Origin: Selenomonadaceae bacterium
GTDB taxonomy: Bacteria; Bacillota; Negativicutes; Selenomonadales; Selenomonadaceae
Length of the DNA: 64,000 nt
Direction of reading: 5' to 3'
NCBI GenBank assembly: GCA_017515635.1
Contig: JAFWFO010000021.1
Span: forward strand, 1 to 64,000
The position numbers and the translations under genes are program-made. The first letter of the stretch is position 1. Each line of letters opens with the position of its first letter. A model generated the notes under the pieces. That model had not been told where the DNA came from. It made no database searches and saw only the letters and a list, made by a program, of their open reading frames with translations. Positions 8,216 to 16,736 of the stretch are shown here, in pieces.

Positions 8216-8848
8216 TTGCTAAAAAAATTTTTGAAAATCGGCGCGGCTCTGGTCGCGATATATTTTTTTATAAGCCTGCCTGCCGTCCAGAAAAAATTTC
8301 TGTATCCGTTCCCCTACCGCACGACCGTCGAAAATTATTCGGCGCGCTGGCAAGTCGACAAATTTTTGACGATAGCCGTGATGAAAGTCGAAAGTAATTT
8401 TTCCGAAGCGGCGCACTCACAAAGCGGGGCTGTCGGCTTAATGCAAATCATGCCCGAAACTGCCGCGTGGATTGCCTATCAACTGGAAGAGACGCCCGAA
8501 GAAATTGCCTGCGACATAAAAAATTTGCACGAACCCGAAACAAATATCCGTTACGGCACGTGGTATCTTGCCGAACTTGAGGACGAATTCAACGGCAACG
8601 ACGTTTTGGCTCTGGCGGCTTACAACGCCGGGCGCGGCAACGTTCGCGAATGGATGACGAAAAATCATTGGGACAAAAATTTTTCCGACGTTGACAAAAT
8701 TCCTTACGCCGAAACCCGCCATTACGTCAAGAGCGTTCTGCACTGCCGCGAAAAATATGCCAAACTTTACGGCACGAACGATTTAGTTTCGACGCCCATT
8801 GCCTTGCACGAATTGCGTTTCGCCCGATTGAAAAATCTTTCGCTGTAA
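8216..8848 (+). CDS. Membrane-anchored lytic transglycosylase (SLT family)
   Basis: 210 aa. The TTG start at 8216 lies 5 nt after GGAGGTGA; a GTG at 8207 is inside that site. Residues 5-22 form a membrane anchor. The SLT catalytic pattern follows: the catalytic Glu in VMKVESNF near residue 59, SGAVGLMQIMPETA near residue 75, the NIRYGTWYL helix, and ALAAYNAGRGNV near residue 143. It cleaves peptidoglycan to 1,6-anhydro ends at the outer face of the inner membrane. Divergent from the DUF3298 gene, and followed by a terminator. Confidence 0.92.
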   Translation: MLKKFLKIGAALVAIYFFISLPAVQKKFLYPFPYRTTVENYSARWQVDKFLTIAVMKVESNFSEAAHSQSGAVGLMQIMPETAAWIAYQLEETPEEIACDIKNLHEPETNIRYGTWYLAELEDEFNGNDVLALAAYNAGRGNVREWMTKNHWDKNFSDVDKIPYAETRHYVKSVLHCREKYAKLYGTNDLVSTPIALHELRFARLKNLSL

Positions 8849-8850
8849 AT

Positions 8851-8888
8851 AAAAAAACCCGTCGAGTTAATCGGCGGGAATTTTTTTA
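8851..8888. terminator. Bidirectional terminator between convergent genes
   Basis: CCCGTCGA...TCGGCGGG stem flanked by an A run and a T run; serves the transglycosylase gene (+) and the giant ATPase gene (-). Confidence 0.8.
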
Positions 8889-11800
8889 TTTGCTGAGGAA
8901 AATTTTTCCGATTCGTTTAAGTTGCCAATCGTCGCCAACAAGCTCAAAAACTGCCGCTCTGTCAACGCGAATTCGCGAATAAGTTTCGCCGTCAAAGTTC
9001 GACTCGAAAATCAATCCGAAAGCCCGTTCCGCGTGATGATTTTCCGTGTAAGTCTTCAAATTCGGCACGACCGCGAAAATATTTCCTTCGACGTGGCACG
9101 CCCAAAAATCTCCGCCGGCAACCGACGCCGTTTCGGAAAATTTCGGCTCAAGCGCGGGATGATTCATGCGTTCGGCGACGTTGGCGCAGGTGAACGCCCG
9201 CACTTTGTAACGCGCCGAAAATCTCGCTCGTGCCTGACGTGAACTGAAACCGCTTAATTTCGACAGCGCATTGAAGTCCGCCACAAAAGTTTCTCCGACG
9301 GAATTTGTTTCCTGCGACGAATTTTTTTCGGTTACGGAAATTTTTTTCGCCACAAAGCCTGAACTCAACGCGGGCAGGAATAATTTCAACTCTGCAATGA
9401 AAATCGGCTCGACCAAAATTTTTTTCACGTCGCGGCCGCGTTTGTCCGTGTAAAAATTATTTGTGTCGCGCAAAAGTTCTTCGGCAAGTTCGTCGTCGAA
9501 AGTCACGCCCTCCGCCCAAAGTTTCTGCGCTGAATTGAATCGTTCGACAAAAATTTTAAATTCGTCGACGCTCGTCACGCTCAAGCCGTCCGCCAAATCG
9601 TGCGCGCTGACAAATGACGTTGCCGCTTGACGTTCGCCGCCTTGAACGAAATCCGCGCCCGCAAGTTGAGCCGCATAAATGAATTCGTCCGCGTCGCCGA
9701 ACATTTCGCGATTGATTTTGTCCGAGTCGAAAAAATCCGCGTCGTTCGCGGGACGTTCGACCAACATGCCCGCCGCAACTTCGATTTTCGGTTGACTGCT
9801 CATGTGCAGGCGGAATTTTTTATTGCGTTCGAGACCCGACGCCGCCACGAAAATTTTTTCAAGCACGTCAAGATAAATATTGCCGTCAAGTTCCGTGCCG
9901 CCCGTCAACCAGCTGAAAATTCGCGCCCCGTTGCCGCCGACGAAAATTTGAGGAATTTTTTCTTCGCGATAGTGCCCGTAGTCGTGCAAAACTTTGACGA
10001 GTTCGCCGAGATAATGAAACAGCCCCGCCGTCGCAAATTGAGCCGCTTGCAGGACGTTTTTAATTTGTTCGCGCCCGGTGACGAATTTCAAATCCGACAA
10101 ATATTTTTCGCTGTGAGCGCGCAGATCGGCATCAATCACCGCCAGCCGCTTTGTTTCGTCGCTGAATTTGCCGGAAATTTTTTCGCCCGTAATCAGCTCG
10201 AAGTTGTCGTAAATCGGCTTGAACATTTGACGCGCCGCATATCGAATCGACGTGTGATAAACAATTCGCGGAATTTCGCCGCTGACAACGCTGATGTCGG
10301 TCGTGCCCGCGCCGATGTCGACACAAATTGCGCCCTGCGAAAAATTTCCAGCCTTGCCGTCGAGTTTGTTGAAGTGATACGCCGCCGCCTTGCTTTCGCT
10401 CCAAAAAGTTGCGGAATCGTTGACGGCTTCGCGACAAATTTCCGTGAACGAAACTTTTTGCGCTTGAGAAAACGCCGTCGGGTATGAAAAATTCCAGTCG
10501 ACTTGAGCCGCGCCGTCCGATTGAGCTTCAGCCGCCGCCTGCAGACAAATTTGCGAAATGTAAGCCGCCGTTTTGCGCCGCTGAAGGTCGTCGTCCGCCC
10601 ATTTCAAATTCGCGTCAATGTGCGCGGCAAATTTTTCAAAAACCCGCGTGTTCTCCGAGCTGAGCAAAAAAACATGTCCGTCGACGAGCGGGCGAATATT
10701 TTTTTCGGCTGACGAGTTGAGCAGGTGAAAAATACTTAAAAATGAACCGTCGGCGCGTTCGGGAATTTGTGACGGGATAAAATGGCGAAAAGTTTGCGCA
10801 CGAGCCCCGCCGCTTTCGGTGATTTTGTACAGTCGCGGCAAAATTTTCAACGGTTGCGGTTCGGCGTCGTTGTCGGCGAAAAAAATCATCGTCGAGCTTG
10901 TGCCGAAGTCCACGGAAATTTTACGCGTCAACGAGGCGTCACGCTCAATAATTTTCGGCTTCGTCAAAAAAATCGCGCCGATTTCAAACGGCTTGCTTCC
11001 CACATGACGCGGCGGGTTATACGTGCAAATCAAAACGTCGGGGAATTCGTCAAGTTTTTGTGTGAAACGATTCGCCAAAATTTTTTCGTGATTCGGCGGC
11101 GCGACGAAATAAATATCTTCGGCAAGAGTGTTTTCGTCCGATTGCGCCTGAAAATTTTCGTAGTACAGGAAATAATTTTTCCAACCTGCGCGACGGAAAT
11201 TCGGCCACAGCTCCGCCACGGGAACTTCGCGGTCGATGTAAATCAATTCGCGTTTCGGATAAGTTTTCGTCCGCCGAAAATCCGCGCCGTGATTGTCGAC
11301 GCCGCTCAACGGAAAGTCGAAATGCAAATAAAAATTTTCTTCGTCGTCGGAAATGGACAGTCGCGAAATAATTTCTTCGGGCGTGAACAGCTCAAACAAT
11401 TCGCGCTTGACGGGCAAAATCGGCGTTAAATCGGTCGACAACAAATTTTCCGCGCCGCGAATTTTGGGCGAATTCGGAAACGCGTCGGCGGGTTCGGTGA
11501 CTGCCATACGCTCATGGAAAAAATCTTCGGGGCGACGAAATTGCACGTTGCCGAGATTTACGCGTCCGATTTTCGTGCGGTCGAAAAGTTTTTCGTCGGT
11601 GATGTCGTTCGCGCTGATACCCTGCCAAACGACGAGTTGCGACGCGCTGACGCCTTCAAGCCGAGCAAAATCGCGAACACTTTCGGGCGACACGAGCAAA
11701 ATATTTTTTTTCGTCGTCAACAAACGGACTGCCGAATCTTCAAAACGTGCGGCGCGACCTTTAATCGTTTCGTCCAAAAGCCGCGAAATGCCCGCGTGCA

Positions 11801-12590
11801 AATTTAAATTCGACGGCGCAAATTCAAACGTCCCCGCCGATTGAACTTGAGCTTCGGCAACGTCGCGTTCGTAATCCGCCAAACATTTTAGTAGAGCGTT
11901 GGAAATTTCTTTAGCTTTTGCGCCGATTTTTTCGAGGCGTTGAATTTTGCCGTAAAGATTTTCCAGCCAAAATTTCAGCGCGGACAATTCGATAGGCGAC
12001 AAAAATTTTATCGGGTCGGTTAATGTCCGTTGATTCGTGCTCCACGGCGCGAAAAGTTTGCCCGAAAAATTTTCTTCGTAATCCGCCGCGCACGATACCA
12101 GCGTTGTCGGCGAAGTTATTGCGATTGGCCGCCCGTCCAGCGTGATGACGTAAACATCGGTGAGCCACGAATTTTTTTCGCCCGTAATTGATTCGTGCGG
12201 CGCGAGTGATTTTAAAATTTCGGCGAGTTCCGAGCGATCTTCCAGCAAGTTGACTTGTTCGGCTTTAAGGTCGAGTTGTTTGAAATTTTTCAGCGCGATC
12301 ATTGCCAAAAGTGCCCGCCATTCGCCGCGAACTTTTTCATGCAAGCCCGTGATAAATTGTTTTGTCGGCTCCAAATCGAACAGCGCAAGCCGAAACAACA
12401 GCGGGCGCGCCCACATGTCGGGGATTGAATCGACGGAGCCCATGTCGCGTATCGATTCGCCGCAGTCAAGCCCGTCCGCCAGCGACCGCAAAAAATTTAT
12501 GTCCGTTGATTTCCAAATGCCCGCCTCGTCGCGCAGAACTTTCGCCGTGTCGTTGACTTTCGGGAGCATCGGGAAAAATTGATTCGCCAA
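8886..12590 (-). CDS. Giant protein with Hsp70/actin-fold ATPase core
   Basis: About 1,234 aa. The TTG start at 12590 follows AAAGGGTG by about 6 nt and an extended -10 element at 12623-12628; upstream in-frame codons run through a terminator and tRNA-like sequence and are rejected. The core carries ASKHA motifs in order: phosphate-1 SVDFGTSSTM near residue 561, phosphate-2 CVDIGAGTTDISVV near residue 757, and the adenosine motif FVGGNGARIF near residue 883. About 550 residues lie before the ATPase and 300 after it, without recognised motifs. Long Hsp70-like bacterial proteins such as SrfB have a similar plan, but I cannot assign a family. No signal peptide or membrane segment. Function unknown. 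Confidence 0.6.
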   Translation of the reverse strand: MANQFFPMLPKVNDTAKVLRDEAGIWKSTDINFLRSLADGLDCGESIRDMGSVDSIPDMWARPLLFRLALFDLEPTKQFITGLHEKVRGEWRALLAMIALKNFKQLDLKAEQVNLLEDRSELAEILKSLAPHESITGEKNSWLTDVYVITLDGRPIAITSPTTLVSCAADYEENFSGKLFAPWSTNQRTLTDPIKFLSPIELSALKFWLENLYGKIQRLEKIGAKAKEISNALLKCLADYERDVAEAQVQSAGTFEFAPSNLNLHAGISRLLDETIKGRAARFEDSAVRLLTTKKNILLVSPESVRDFARLEGVSASQLVVWQGISANDITDEKLFDRTKIGRVNLGNVQFRRPEDFFHERMAVTEPADAFPNSPKIRGAENLLSTDLTPILPVKRELFELFTPEEIISRLSISDDEENFYLHFDFPLSGVDNHGADFRRTKTYPKRELIYIDREVPVAELWPNFRRAGWKNYFLYYENFQAQSDENTLAEDIYFVAPPNHEKILANRFTQKLDEFPDVLICTYNPPRHVGSKPFEIGAIFLTKPKIIERDASLTRKISVDFGTSSTMIFFADNDAEPQPLKILPRLYKITESGGARAQTFRHFIPSQIPERADGSFLSIFHLLNSSAEKNIRPLVDGHVFLLSSENTRVFEKFAAHIDANLKWADDDLQRRKTAAYISQICLQAAAEAQSDGAAQVDWNFSYPTAFSQAQKVSFTEICREAVNDSATFWSESKAAAYHFNKLDGKAGNFSQGAICVDIGAGTTDISVVSGEIPRIVYHTSIRYAARQMFKPIYDNFELITGEKISGKFSDETKRLAVIDADLRAHSEKYLSDLKFVTGREQIKNVLQAAQFATAGLFHYLGELVKVLHDYGHYREEKIPQIFVGGNGARIFSWLTGGTELDGNIYLDVLEKIFVAASGLERNKKFRLHMSSQPKIEVAAGMLVERPANDADFFDSDKINREMFGDADEFIYAAQLAGADFVQGGERQAATSFVSAHDLADGLSVTSVDEFKIFVERFNSAQKLWAEGVTFDDELAEELLRDTNNFYTDKRGRDVKKILVEPIFIAELKLFLPALSSGFVAKKISVTEKNSSQETNSVGETFVADFNALSKLSGFSSRQARARFSARYKVRAFTCANVAERMNHPALEPKFSETASVAGGDFWACHVEGNIFAVVPNLKTYTENHHAERAFGLIFESNFDGETYSRIRVDRAAVFELVGDDWQLKRIGKIFLSK

Positions 12591-12622
12591 TAGTAACACC
12601 CTTTCGACAGTTTTCCGCGCAG

Positions 12623-12628
12623 AGTATA
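12623..12628 (-). promoter_or_regulatory. Extended -10 element for the giant ATPase gene
   Basis: On the minus strand this reads TGTTATACT, with a predicted transcription start about 25 nt before the TTG start codon; it supports that start. Confidence 0.45.
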
Positions 12629-12721
12629 ACACAAAAATCCCGCGCAGAAAATTTTCGGAGAGCGATTGCAGTCCTTTCAAACCGTGGGGCGCGTGTTCGA
12701 GCCACGCCGGACGCGCCATAT

Positions 12722-12756
12722 TAAAAAAAGTCCCGCCAATCGACGGGGCTTTTTTC
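12722..12756. terminator. Terminator downstream of the AmmeMemoRadiSam gene
   Basis: AAAAAAGTCCCG...CGACGGGGCTTTTTT inverted repeat with A and T runs on the two sides, so it may work in both directions. Confidence 0.7.
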
Positions 12757-12781
12757 GTTTGCAAATTCTGTGGAAAATTTT

Positions 12782-14176
12782 TCAGTGGTGACGAATGACT
12801 TCAAATCGCCACAGAGAAACTTTTTCGTCGGGACGAATATTGCCTTTGCGTTTGGCGATTGCAATTTGTTCTTCGACGGTGTCAACGCCTTCCAAGTCGG
12901 GCAAGAGCAGGCCTCGTCGCCCGCCGTTTTCGACGATAACGCCGTATCTGCGAACGTCCAAATCTTTGACGCTGAAAATTCTTTCCGGCTCGCCCAAAAC
13001 GTCAACGCTGTATTTAATATCGTCAAGTTCGTCGACCGTCACGGGATCGAAGCGCGGGTCTTGCGAACAAGCCGAAATTGCGTTTTGCAAAATTTCTTCC
13101 GCCAAATTGTTCCTCGTCGCCATAATCGTGCCGATACAGCCGCGCAGGTTGCCATCTTTGTGCAGGCTCACGAACGCGCCCGCCCGTCGATTCAAAAGTT
13201 CAGCCGGAAGATTTTCGGGAAGTTCGGCAGGTTTATGCGTCTTGACGAAAGTTTCCAAACTGTGCCGCGCCAATTTGACGAAATCATCTTCGGAAGCTTT
13301 GCGGCGAATATTTTCGCGTTGTTTGAAGTCGGCAAGCAATTCGGCAAAATTCCGCGAAGAATTTTCGCCGTCGACGTTGAACCAAACAACTCCGTAGCCG
13401 ACGCCGAAAGTTCCTTCGTAGGAAAGTTTTTCCGCCGTGACTGCCAAACGGTCAAGCGCGCCCGCCATAATCCAAAACGAACGCAAACCGCATTCCGCCG
13501 CCCGTGAACAAATTTTTTCGTCCATCGTCAGCAAGCGCAAAAAATTCGCGGTGCTTAAATTTTCCATGACTTGCGAATCAAAAACCGCGCCTTCGGGAGC
13601 CAAACCGTAAGGACCGTCAGCTTTGAGTTTGTGCGACAAATCTCCGCTTGCCACAAAGAAAATTTTCCGTCCGAGTTTTTCCGCCGCTTGAGCAATCAGT
13701 TGCCCGAATTTGTAATGCGTCGCCGCGCTCATTCCCGACAAACCGATTCGCACGAATTTTACGCGGTTGAAGTCTAAGCCCGCCAATTCCAAAAATCTAA
13801 GCGGAATTATCGTGCCGTGGTCAAGTGACGCGTCACGTTCGCCGAAAATTCCAGCAGGAACTTTTTCCGCCTCCGAAAGCTCCGAAAGTTTTTGCACAAG
13901 TTCCGCGTCGTAATTCACCTGCAACGAAACTTGCGGTGCTCTGAATCGCGCCATTGAGCCTTCAGCCTGTTCGCCCGGCGAAATGTGGAAATAATCCGCG
14001 TACATGATTGAATGCGGGCTTGTGATTATTATCGTGTCGGGATTGAGTTCGACGACGCGCCGCGAAATTTCTTCGTAAGCTTGCGTTGTCGCCGAAATTT
14101 TTTGTTCCTCGCCGTGCCCGACTTCAGGCAAAATTATCGGCGGATGCGGAACGACTGCCGCTCCCAAAATGCTCAT
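12782..14176 (-). CDS. AmmeMemoRadiSam system fusion: MEMO1/LigB-like domain plus AMMECR1 domain
   Basis: 464 aa. The start is the ATG at 14176 after GGGGAGGT. Residues about 1-265 form a class III extradiol-dioxygenase-like (MEMO1) domain: VVPHPPIILPEVG at the N-terminus, SPHSIMYADYF, LDHGTIIPLRFL and FVASGDLSHKL supply the metal-site histidines. Residues about 295-464 are an AMMECR1 domain with the family hallmark LRGCIGT near residue 355 and QDPRFDPV. The two normally work with a radical SAM enzyme in the poorly understood AmmeMemoRadiSam system; that partner is not in the window. Confidence 0.9.
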   Translation of the reverse strand: MSILGAAVVPHPPIILPEVGHGEEQKISATTQAYEEISRRVVELNPDTIIITSPHSIMYADYFHISPGEQAEGSMARFRAPQVSLQVNYDAELVQKLSELSEAEKVPAGIFGERDASLDHGTIIPLRFLELAGLDFNRVKFVRIGLSGMSAATHYKFGQLIAQAAEKLGRKIFFVASGDLSHKLKADGPYGLAPEGAVFDSQVMENLSTANFLRLLTMDEKICSRAAECGLRSFWIMAGALDRLAVTAEKLSYEGTFGVGYGVVWFNVDGENSSRNFAELLADFKQRENIRRKASEDDFVKLARHSLETFVKTHKPAELPENLPAELLNRRAGAFVSLHKDGNLRGCIGTIMATRNNLAEEILQNAISACSQDPRFDPVTVDELDDIKYSVDVLGEPERIFSVKDLDVRRYGVIVENGGRRGLLLPDLEGVDTVEEQIAIAKRKGNIRPDEKVSLWRFEVIRHH

Positions 14177-14210
14177 GCCGAATACCTCCCCAAAAAATTT
14201 TTTCGCTGAC

Positions 14211-14216
14211 ATTATA
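14211..14216 (-). promoter_or_regulatory. Extended -10 element for the AmmeMemoRadiSam gene
   Basis: Minus strand reads GTGCTATAATG 35 nt before the ATG. The same TGCTATAAT core recurs at several other genes here. Confidence 0.45.
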
Positions 14217-14227
14217 GCACGTCACAG

Positions 14228-14250
14228 AAAAAAATCGCCGTCGGCGAGTG
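14228..14250 (-). terminator. Minus-strand terminator of a decayed locus
   Basis: TCGCC-GAC-GGCGA hairpin followed on the minus strand by a T run. It lies between the decayed reading frame at 14308-14436 and the promoter of the AmmeMemoRadiSam gene. Confidence 0.45.
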
Positions 14251-14307
14251 ATTTTTGTTACGGAAAAATTTATCACGCCCATAACAGTTTATGTATTAAT
14301 CATGTTG

Positions 14308-14436
14308 TCACTCCTTGACGCGCCACGGCTTTTGTTTCGGCAACTTCATTACTTGCGAGAGCCGGAAACGGTGCTGATCGGAATTGACGTGTAGCGAAGT
14401 AAGCAAGCCCGCCTTAACGAATTCGCCGATTGTCAA
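14308..14436 (-). pseudogene. Remnant reading frame, possible helix-turn-helix fragment
   Basis: A 42-codon frame from a TTG at 14436 reads LTIGEFVKAGLLTSLHVN and ends PKQKPWRVKE. 'LTIGEFVKAG' resembles the start of excisionase/MerR-type DNA-binding domains, but the match is weak. Directly after it comes a strong AAGGAGTGACAAC then ATG with a stop four codons later, as if the following gene had been lost. The surrounding 496 bp (14213-14708) hold no intact gene. I read this as the scar of a small lost operon; a chance frame cannot be excluded. Confidence 0.3.
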
Positions 14437-14458
14437 AGGCTTGCGCTTGTGCTATACT
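14430..14458 (+). promoter_or_regulatory. Strong orphan promoter
   Basis: TTGTCA (14430-14435), a 17-nt spacer and TATACT (14453-14458) with TG at the extended position: a near-consensus sigma-70 promoter with no protein gene directly downstream. Confidence 0.6.
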
Positions 14459-14463
14459 CAAAA

Positions 14464-14585
14464 AAATTTTTCAGTGATTGCAATGATAGCGATATATAAA
14501 GTAACGATTCGATTGAACAACATAATTAAGCGGCAGCAATGATTCGGAAATAAAAAAGCCCTCCTCGGCGGGAGGGTAATTTTTT
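14464..14585 (+). ncRNA. Candidate small RNA between an orphan promoter and a terminator
   Basis: The promoter at 14430-14458 and the terminator at 14553-14585 bracket about 120 nt. The only reading frame is 19 codons (from the ATG at about 14484) with no ribosome site. A small RNA, or a prematurely terminated leader of the CNNM gene at 14709, is the simplest reading. No RNA family is recognised. Confidence 0.4.
14553..14585 (+). terminator. Rho-independent terminator of the candidate small RNA
   Basis: CCCTCC-TCGGCG-GGAGGG perfect stem preceded by an A run and followed by AATTTTTT. Confidence 0.8.
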
Positions 14586-14708
14586 AAGCGGGTGATTGAG
14601 ATGGCGCAGGCAAGAAAAGCAGTGTAGAAACAAATCGAAAAGTATTCAATCCCAAAAACTTCGATTGTATTAATAATTTAATCGCCACTGTCGACGGAGG
14701 TTTTTCTT

Positions 14709-16028
14709 TTGGACATCGTGCCTATATTACTGCACACACTTTTGGTCGTGTTCCTCATCGCAATGAACGGCTTTTTTGTCGCGGCGGAATTTTGTTGCGT
14801 GAAAATGCGTCCGTCGCGTCTCGAAACTTTGATTCAAGAAGGCAACACGCGGGCAAAATACGCGAAAAAATTAATTGACGAACTCGACGAGGCGTTAAGC
14901 GTCACACAGCTCGGAATAACTTTGGCGTCGCTTGGACTCGGCTGGGTCGGCGAACCGTTTGTTGCAAAATTAATTTCGCCGTTGATTCAAGCGGCGGGCT
15001 TCGGCGAAACGTTGACGCATACAATTTCATTCGCGCTGGGTTTTTCGCTGATAACCGCAATGCACATCATCTTAGGCGAGCTGACGCCGAAATCAATGGC
15101 TATCGCGTCCGCCGAAAAAATTTTGCTGGCAATCGCATTCCCCATGTTGCTTTTCTGGAAAGTCATGTATCCGTTCGTTTGGTTGCTCAACAAAACTGCG
15201 GGCTTCGTCACTCATCATTTGGGCTTGACGATTTCAGAAGGCGAAATAGCGCACAACCCCGAAGAAATTCGCCTGCTCATGAAAGAGAGCCGCAAGCAAG
15301 GTTTGGTTGACGACACGGAAGTTGATTTCGTCGATAACGTTTTCGATTTCACCGAGCGCAGTGTTCGCGAAATTATGGTGCCGCGCCCCGACATGGTTTG
15401 TCTTTACCTGAACAAAAGTTACGAAGAAAATTTGGAGACAATTCTTGAAGAGGAAATGACGCGCTATCCGCTGTGCGACGAGGACAAAGATCATATCGTC
15501 GGCTTCGTGCACATGAAGGACTTGACGAAGTTCATGCTTCAAGGCAAAAAGAAACCGAGCTTCAAACGTTTGGCGCGAAAAATTTTCTTCGTGCCGGAAA
15601 GTATGGAAGTCAGCTTGTTGCTCAAGACGATGCAAAAAAATCGTTCGCAACTGGCGATTGTCGTCGACGAATACGGCGGCACGGCGGGCATGGTTACCAT
15701 TGAAGATATTGTCGAAGAAATTGTTGGCGACATTCAAGATGAGTTTGACGAAGAGGAACGCCCCGATGCCGAAAAGCGCGGCGAAAATCTTTATTCGATT
15801 GACGCGAAGATGTTGCTTGAGGAACTTGAAGACGAATTCGGCATTTCAATCGACGATGAGGACGTTGACACGGTCGGCGGTTGGCTCAACGACAAATTGG
15901 GCGGCGAGCCGCGTGTCGGGCAGTCGGCGGCGTGTGACGGAAATACTTTTTACGTCGAGGAAGTCGAAGGCGTGCGAATTATTCGCGTGCTGATTCGTCT
16001 GGCAAAAAAATCCGTGCCCGAAGATTGA
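14709..16028 (+). CDS. CNNM/CorC-type transporter (DUF21, CBS pair, CorC_HlyC domain)
   Basis: 439 aa. The TTG start lies 8 nt after GGAGG. Layout: DUF21 membrane domain (residues 1-190) with 3-4 hydrophobic helices and the AMNGFFVAAEF signature; a CBS pair (about 205-325) with REIMVPRPDMV and VDEYGGTAGMVTIEDIVEEIVG; and a C-terminal CorC_HlyC domain (about 345-430). Family members export or regulate Mg2+ or Na+; the old name 'hemolysin' is not a function claim. Single gene with its own terminator. Confidence 0.93.
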   Translation: MDIVPILLHTLLVVFLIAMNGFFVAAEFCCVKMRPSRLETLIQEGNTRAKYAKKLIDELDEALSVTQLGITLASLGLGWVGEPFVAKLISPLIQAAGFGETLTHTISFALGFSLITAMHIILGELTPKSMAIASAEKILLAIAFPMLLFWKVMYPFVWLLNKTAGFVTHHLGLTISEGEIAHNPEEIRLLMKESRKQGLVDDTEVDFVDNVFDFTERSVREIMVPRPDMVCLYLNKSYEENLETILEEEMTRYPLCDEDKDHIVGFVHMKDLTKFMLQGKKKPSFKRLARKIFFVPESMEVSLLLKTMQKNRSQLAIVVDEYGGTAGMVTIEDIVEEIVGDIQDEFDEEERPDAEKRGENLYSIDAKMLLEELEDEFGISIDDEDVDTVGGWLNDKLGGEPRVGQSAACDGNTFYVEEVEGVRIIRVLIRLAKKSVPED

Positions 16029-16033
16029 ACACG

Positions 16034-16071
16034 AAAAAAGCCGTCGAACAAATCGGCGGCTGAATTTTTTT
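16034..16071 (+). terminator. Terminator after the CNNM gene
   Basis: GCCGTCGA...TCGGCGGC stem between A and T runs; also placed to end the minus-strand tRNA transcript. Confidence 0.8.
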
Positions 16072-16074
16072 GTT

Positions 16075-16149
16075 TGGTCGGGGTGACAGGATTCGAACCT
16101 GCGACATCAAGTTCCCAAAACTTGCGCGCTACCCCTGCGCTACACCCCG
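16075..16149 (-). tRNA. tRNA-Pro (anticodon UGG)
   Basis: On the minus strand the acceptor CGGGGTG pairs with CACCCCG, followed by discriminator A and an encoded CCA. The anticodon arm is CAAGT-TTTGGGA-ACTTG, giving anticodon TGG. The T arm is GCAGG-TTCGAAT-CCTGT. Confidence 0.95.
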
Positions 16150-16160
16150 TGCGAAAAATT

Positions 16161-16655
16161 TTACACAAGACTAATCGCTCTGTCAAGAAGTGCTTTTTTC
16201 ATCAGCGTCAACGTAACTTCCAAATCGTGTTGCTTAAGGAAATTTTTTATCTCGTCGACGGCGACGGCAAGCGCGTCATTCGGCGGATAACCGTAAATGC
16301 CGCTTGAAATCAGCGGGAAGGCGACACTTCGACAATTTTTTTCGACGGCAAGTTTCAAGCTGTTTGAATAGCAGGCGCGCAGTAAATTTTCTTCGCCGCC
16401 GGTGCCACCGTTCCAAATCGGCCCCGCAGTGTGGATGATGAATTTCGCGGGCAAATTGAAGCCGTTGGTTATGACCGCCTCGCCCGTTTGAATCGGCGAA
16501 AGTTTGTTGCAAGCCGCCTGCAGTTGTTGATGACCTGCCGCACGGAAAATTGCGCCGCAAACTCCGCCGCCCGCCAAAAGTTGAGTATTCGCCGCGTTGA
16601 CAATAGCATCAACTTTAAGTTGCGTAATGTCCTCCTGTGAAAATTTCAACGCCAT
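16161..16655 (-). CDS. Macro-domain ADP-ribose hydrolase (YmdB-like)
   Basis: 164 aa. The start is the ATG at 16655 after GAGGTGA; longer starts run into a terminator. The macro-domain sequence is complete: [18 protein letters not shown] (adenine pocket), [13 protein letters not shown] (first glycine-rich loop), [21 protein letters not shown] and the second loop [11 protein letters not shown] near residue 118. Such proteins remove O-acetyl-ADP-ribose or ADP-ribose from acidic residues. A DraG-type ADP-ribosylglycohydrolase lies at 3.1 kb. The stop is 11 nt from the tRNA-Pro gene. Confidence 0.92.
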   Translation of the reverse strand: MALKFSQEDITQLKVDAIVNAANTQLLAGGGVCGAIFRAAGHQQLQAACNKLSPIQTGEAVITNGFNLPAKFIIHTAGPIWNGGTGGEENLLRACYSNSLKLAVEKNCRSVAFPLISSGIYGYPPNDALAVAVDEIKNFLKQHDLEVTLTLMKKALLDRAISLV

Positions 16656-16675
16656 AAAATTCACCTCGTTAAAAT

Positions 16676-16717
16676 TAAAAACCGACAAGCCGCGTTGACC
16701 TGTCGGTTTTATTTTTT
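16676..16717. terminator. Terminator between two minus-strand genes
   Basis: AAAACCGACA...TGTCGGTTTT stem with T runs on both sides, downstream of the 110-aa gene. Confidence 0.75.
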
Positions 16718-16736
16718 CGACGATTGCCGCCGCTTT

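Noticed and set aside
12661..12718. Selenocysteine tRNA (loop TTTCAAA)
   Set aside because: The 3' half is tRNA-like, but the anticodon stem does not pair and no 5' acceptor strand exists; kept only as a possible remnant.
12591..12764. N-terminal extension of the giant ATPase to 12764
   Set aside because: It would translate through a terminator and a tRNA-like segment; the promoter (-10 at 12623-12628) and the ribosome site support the TTG at 12590.
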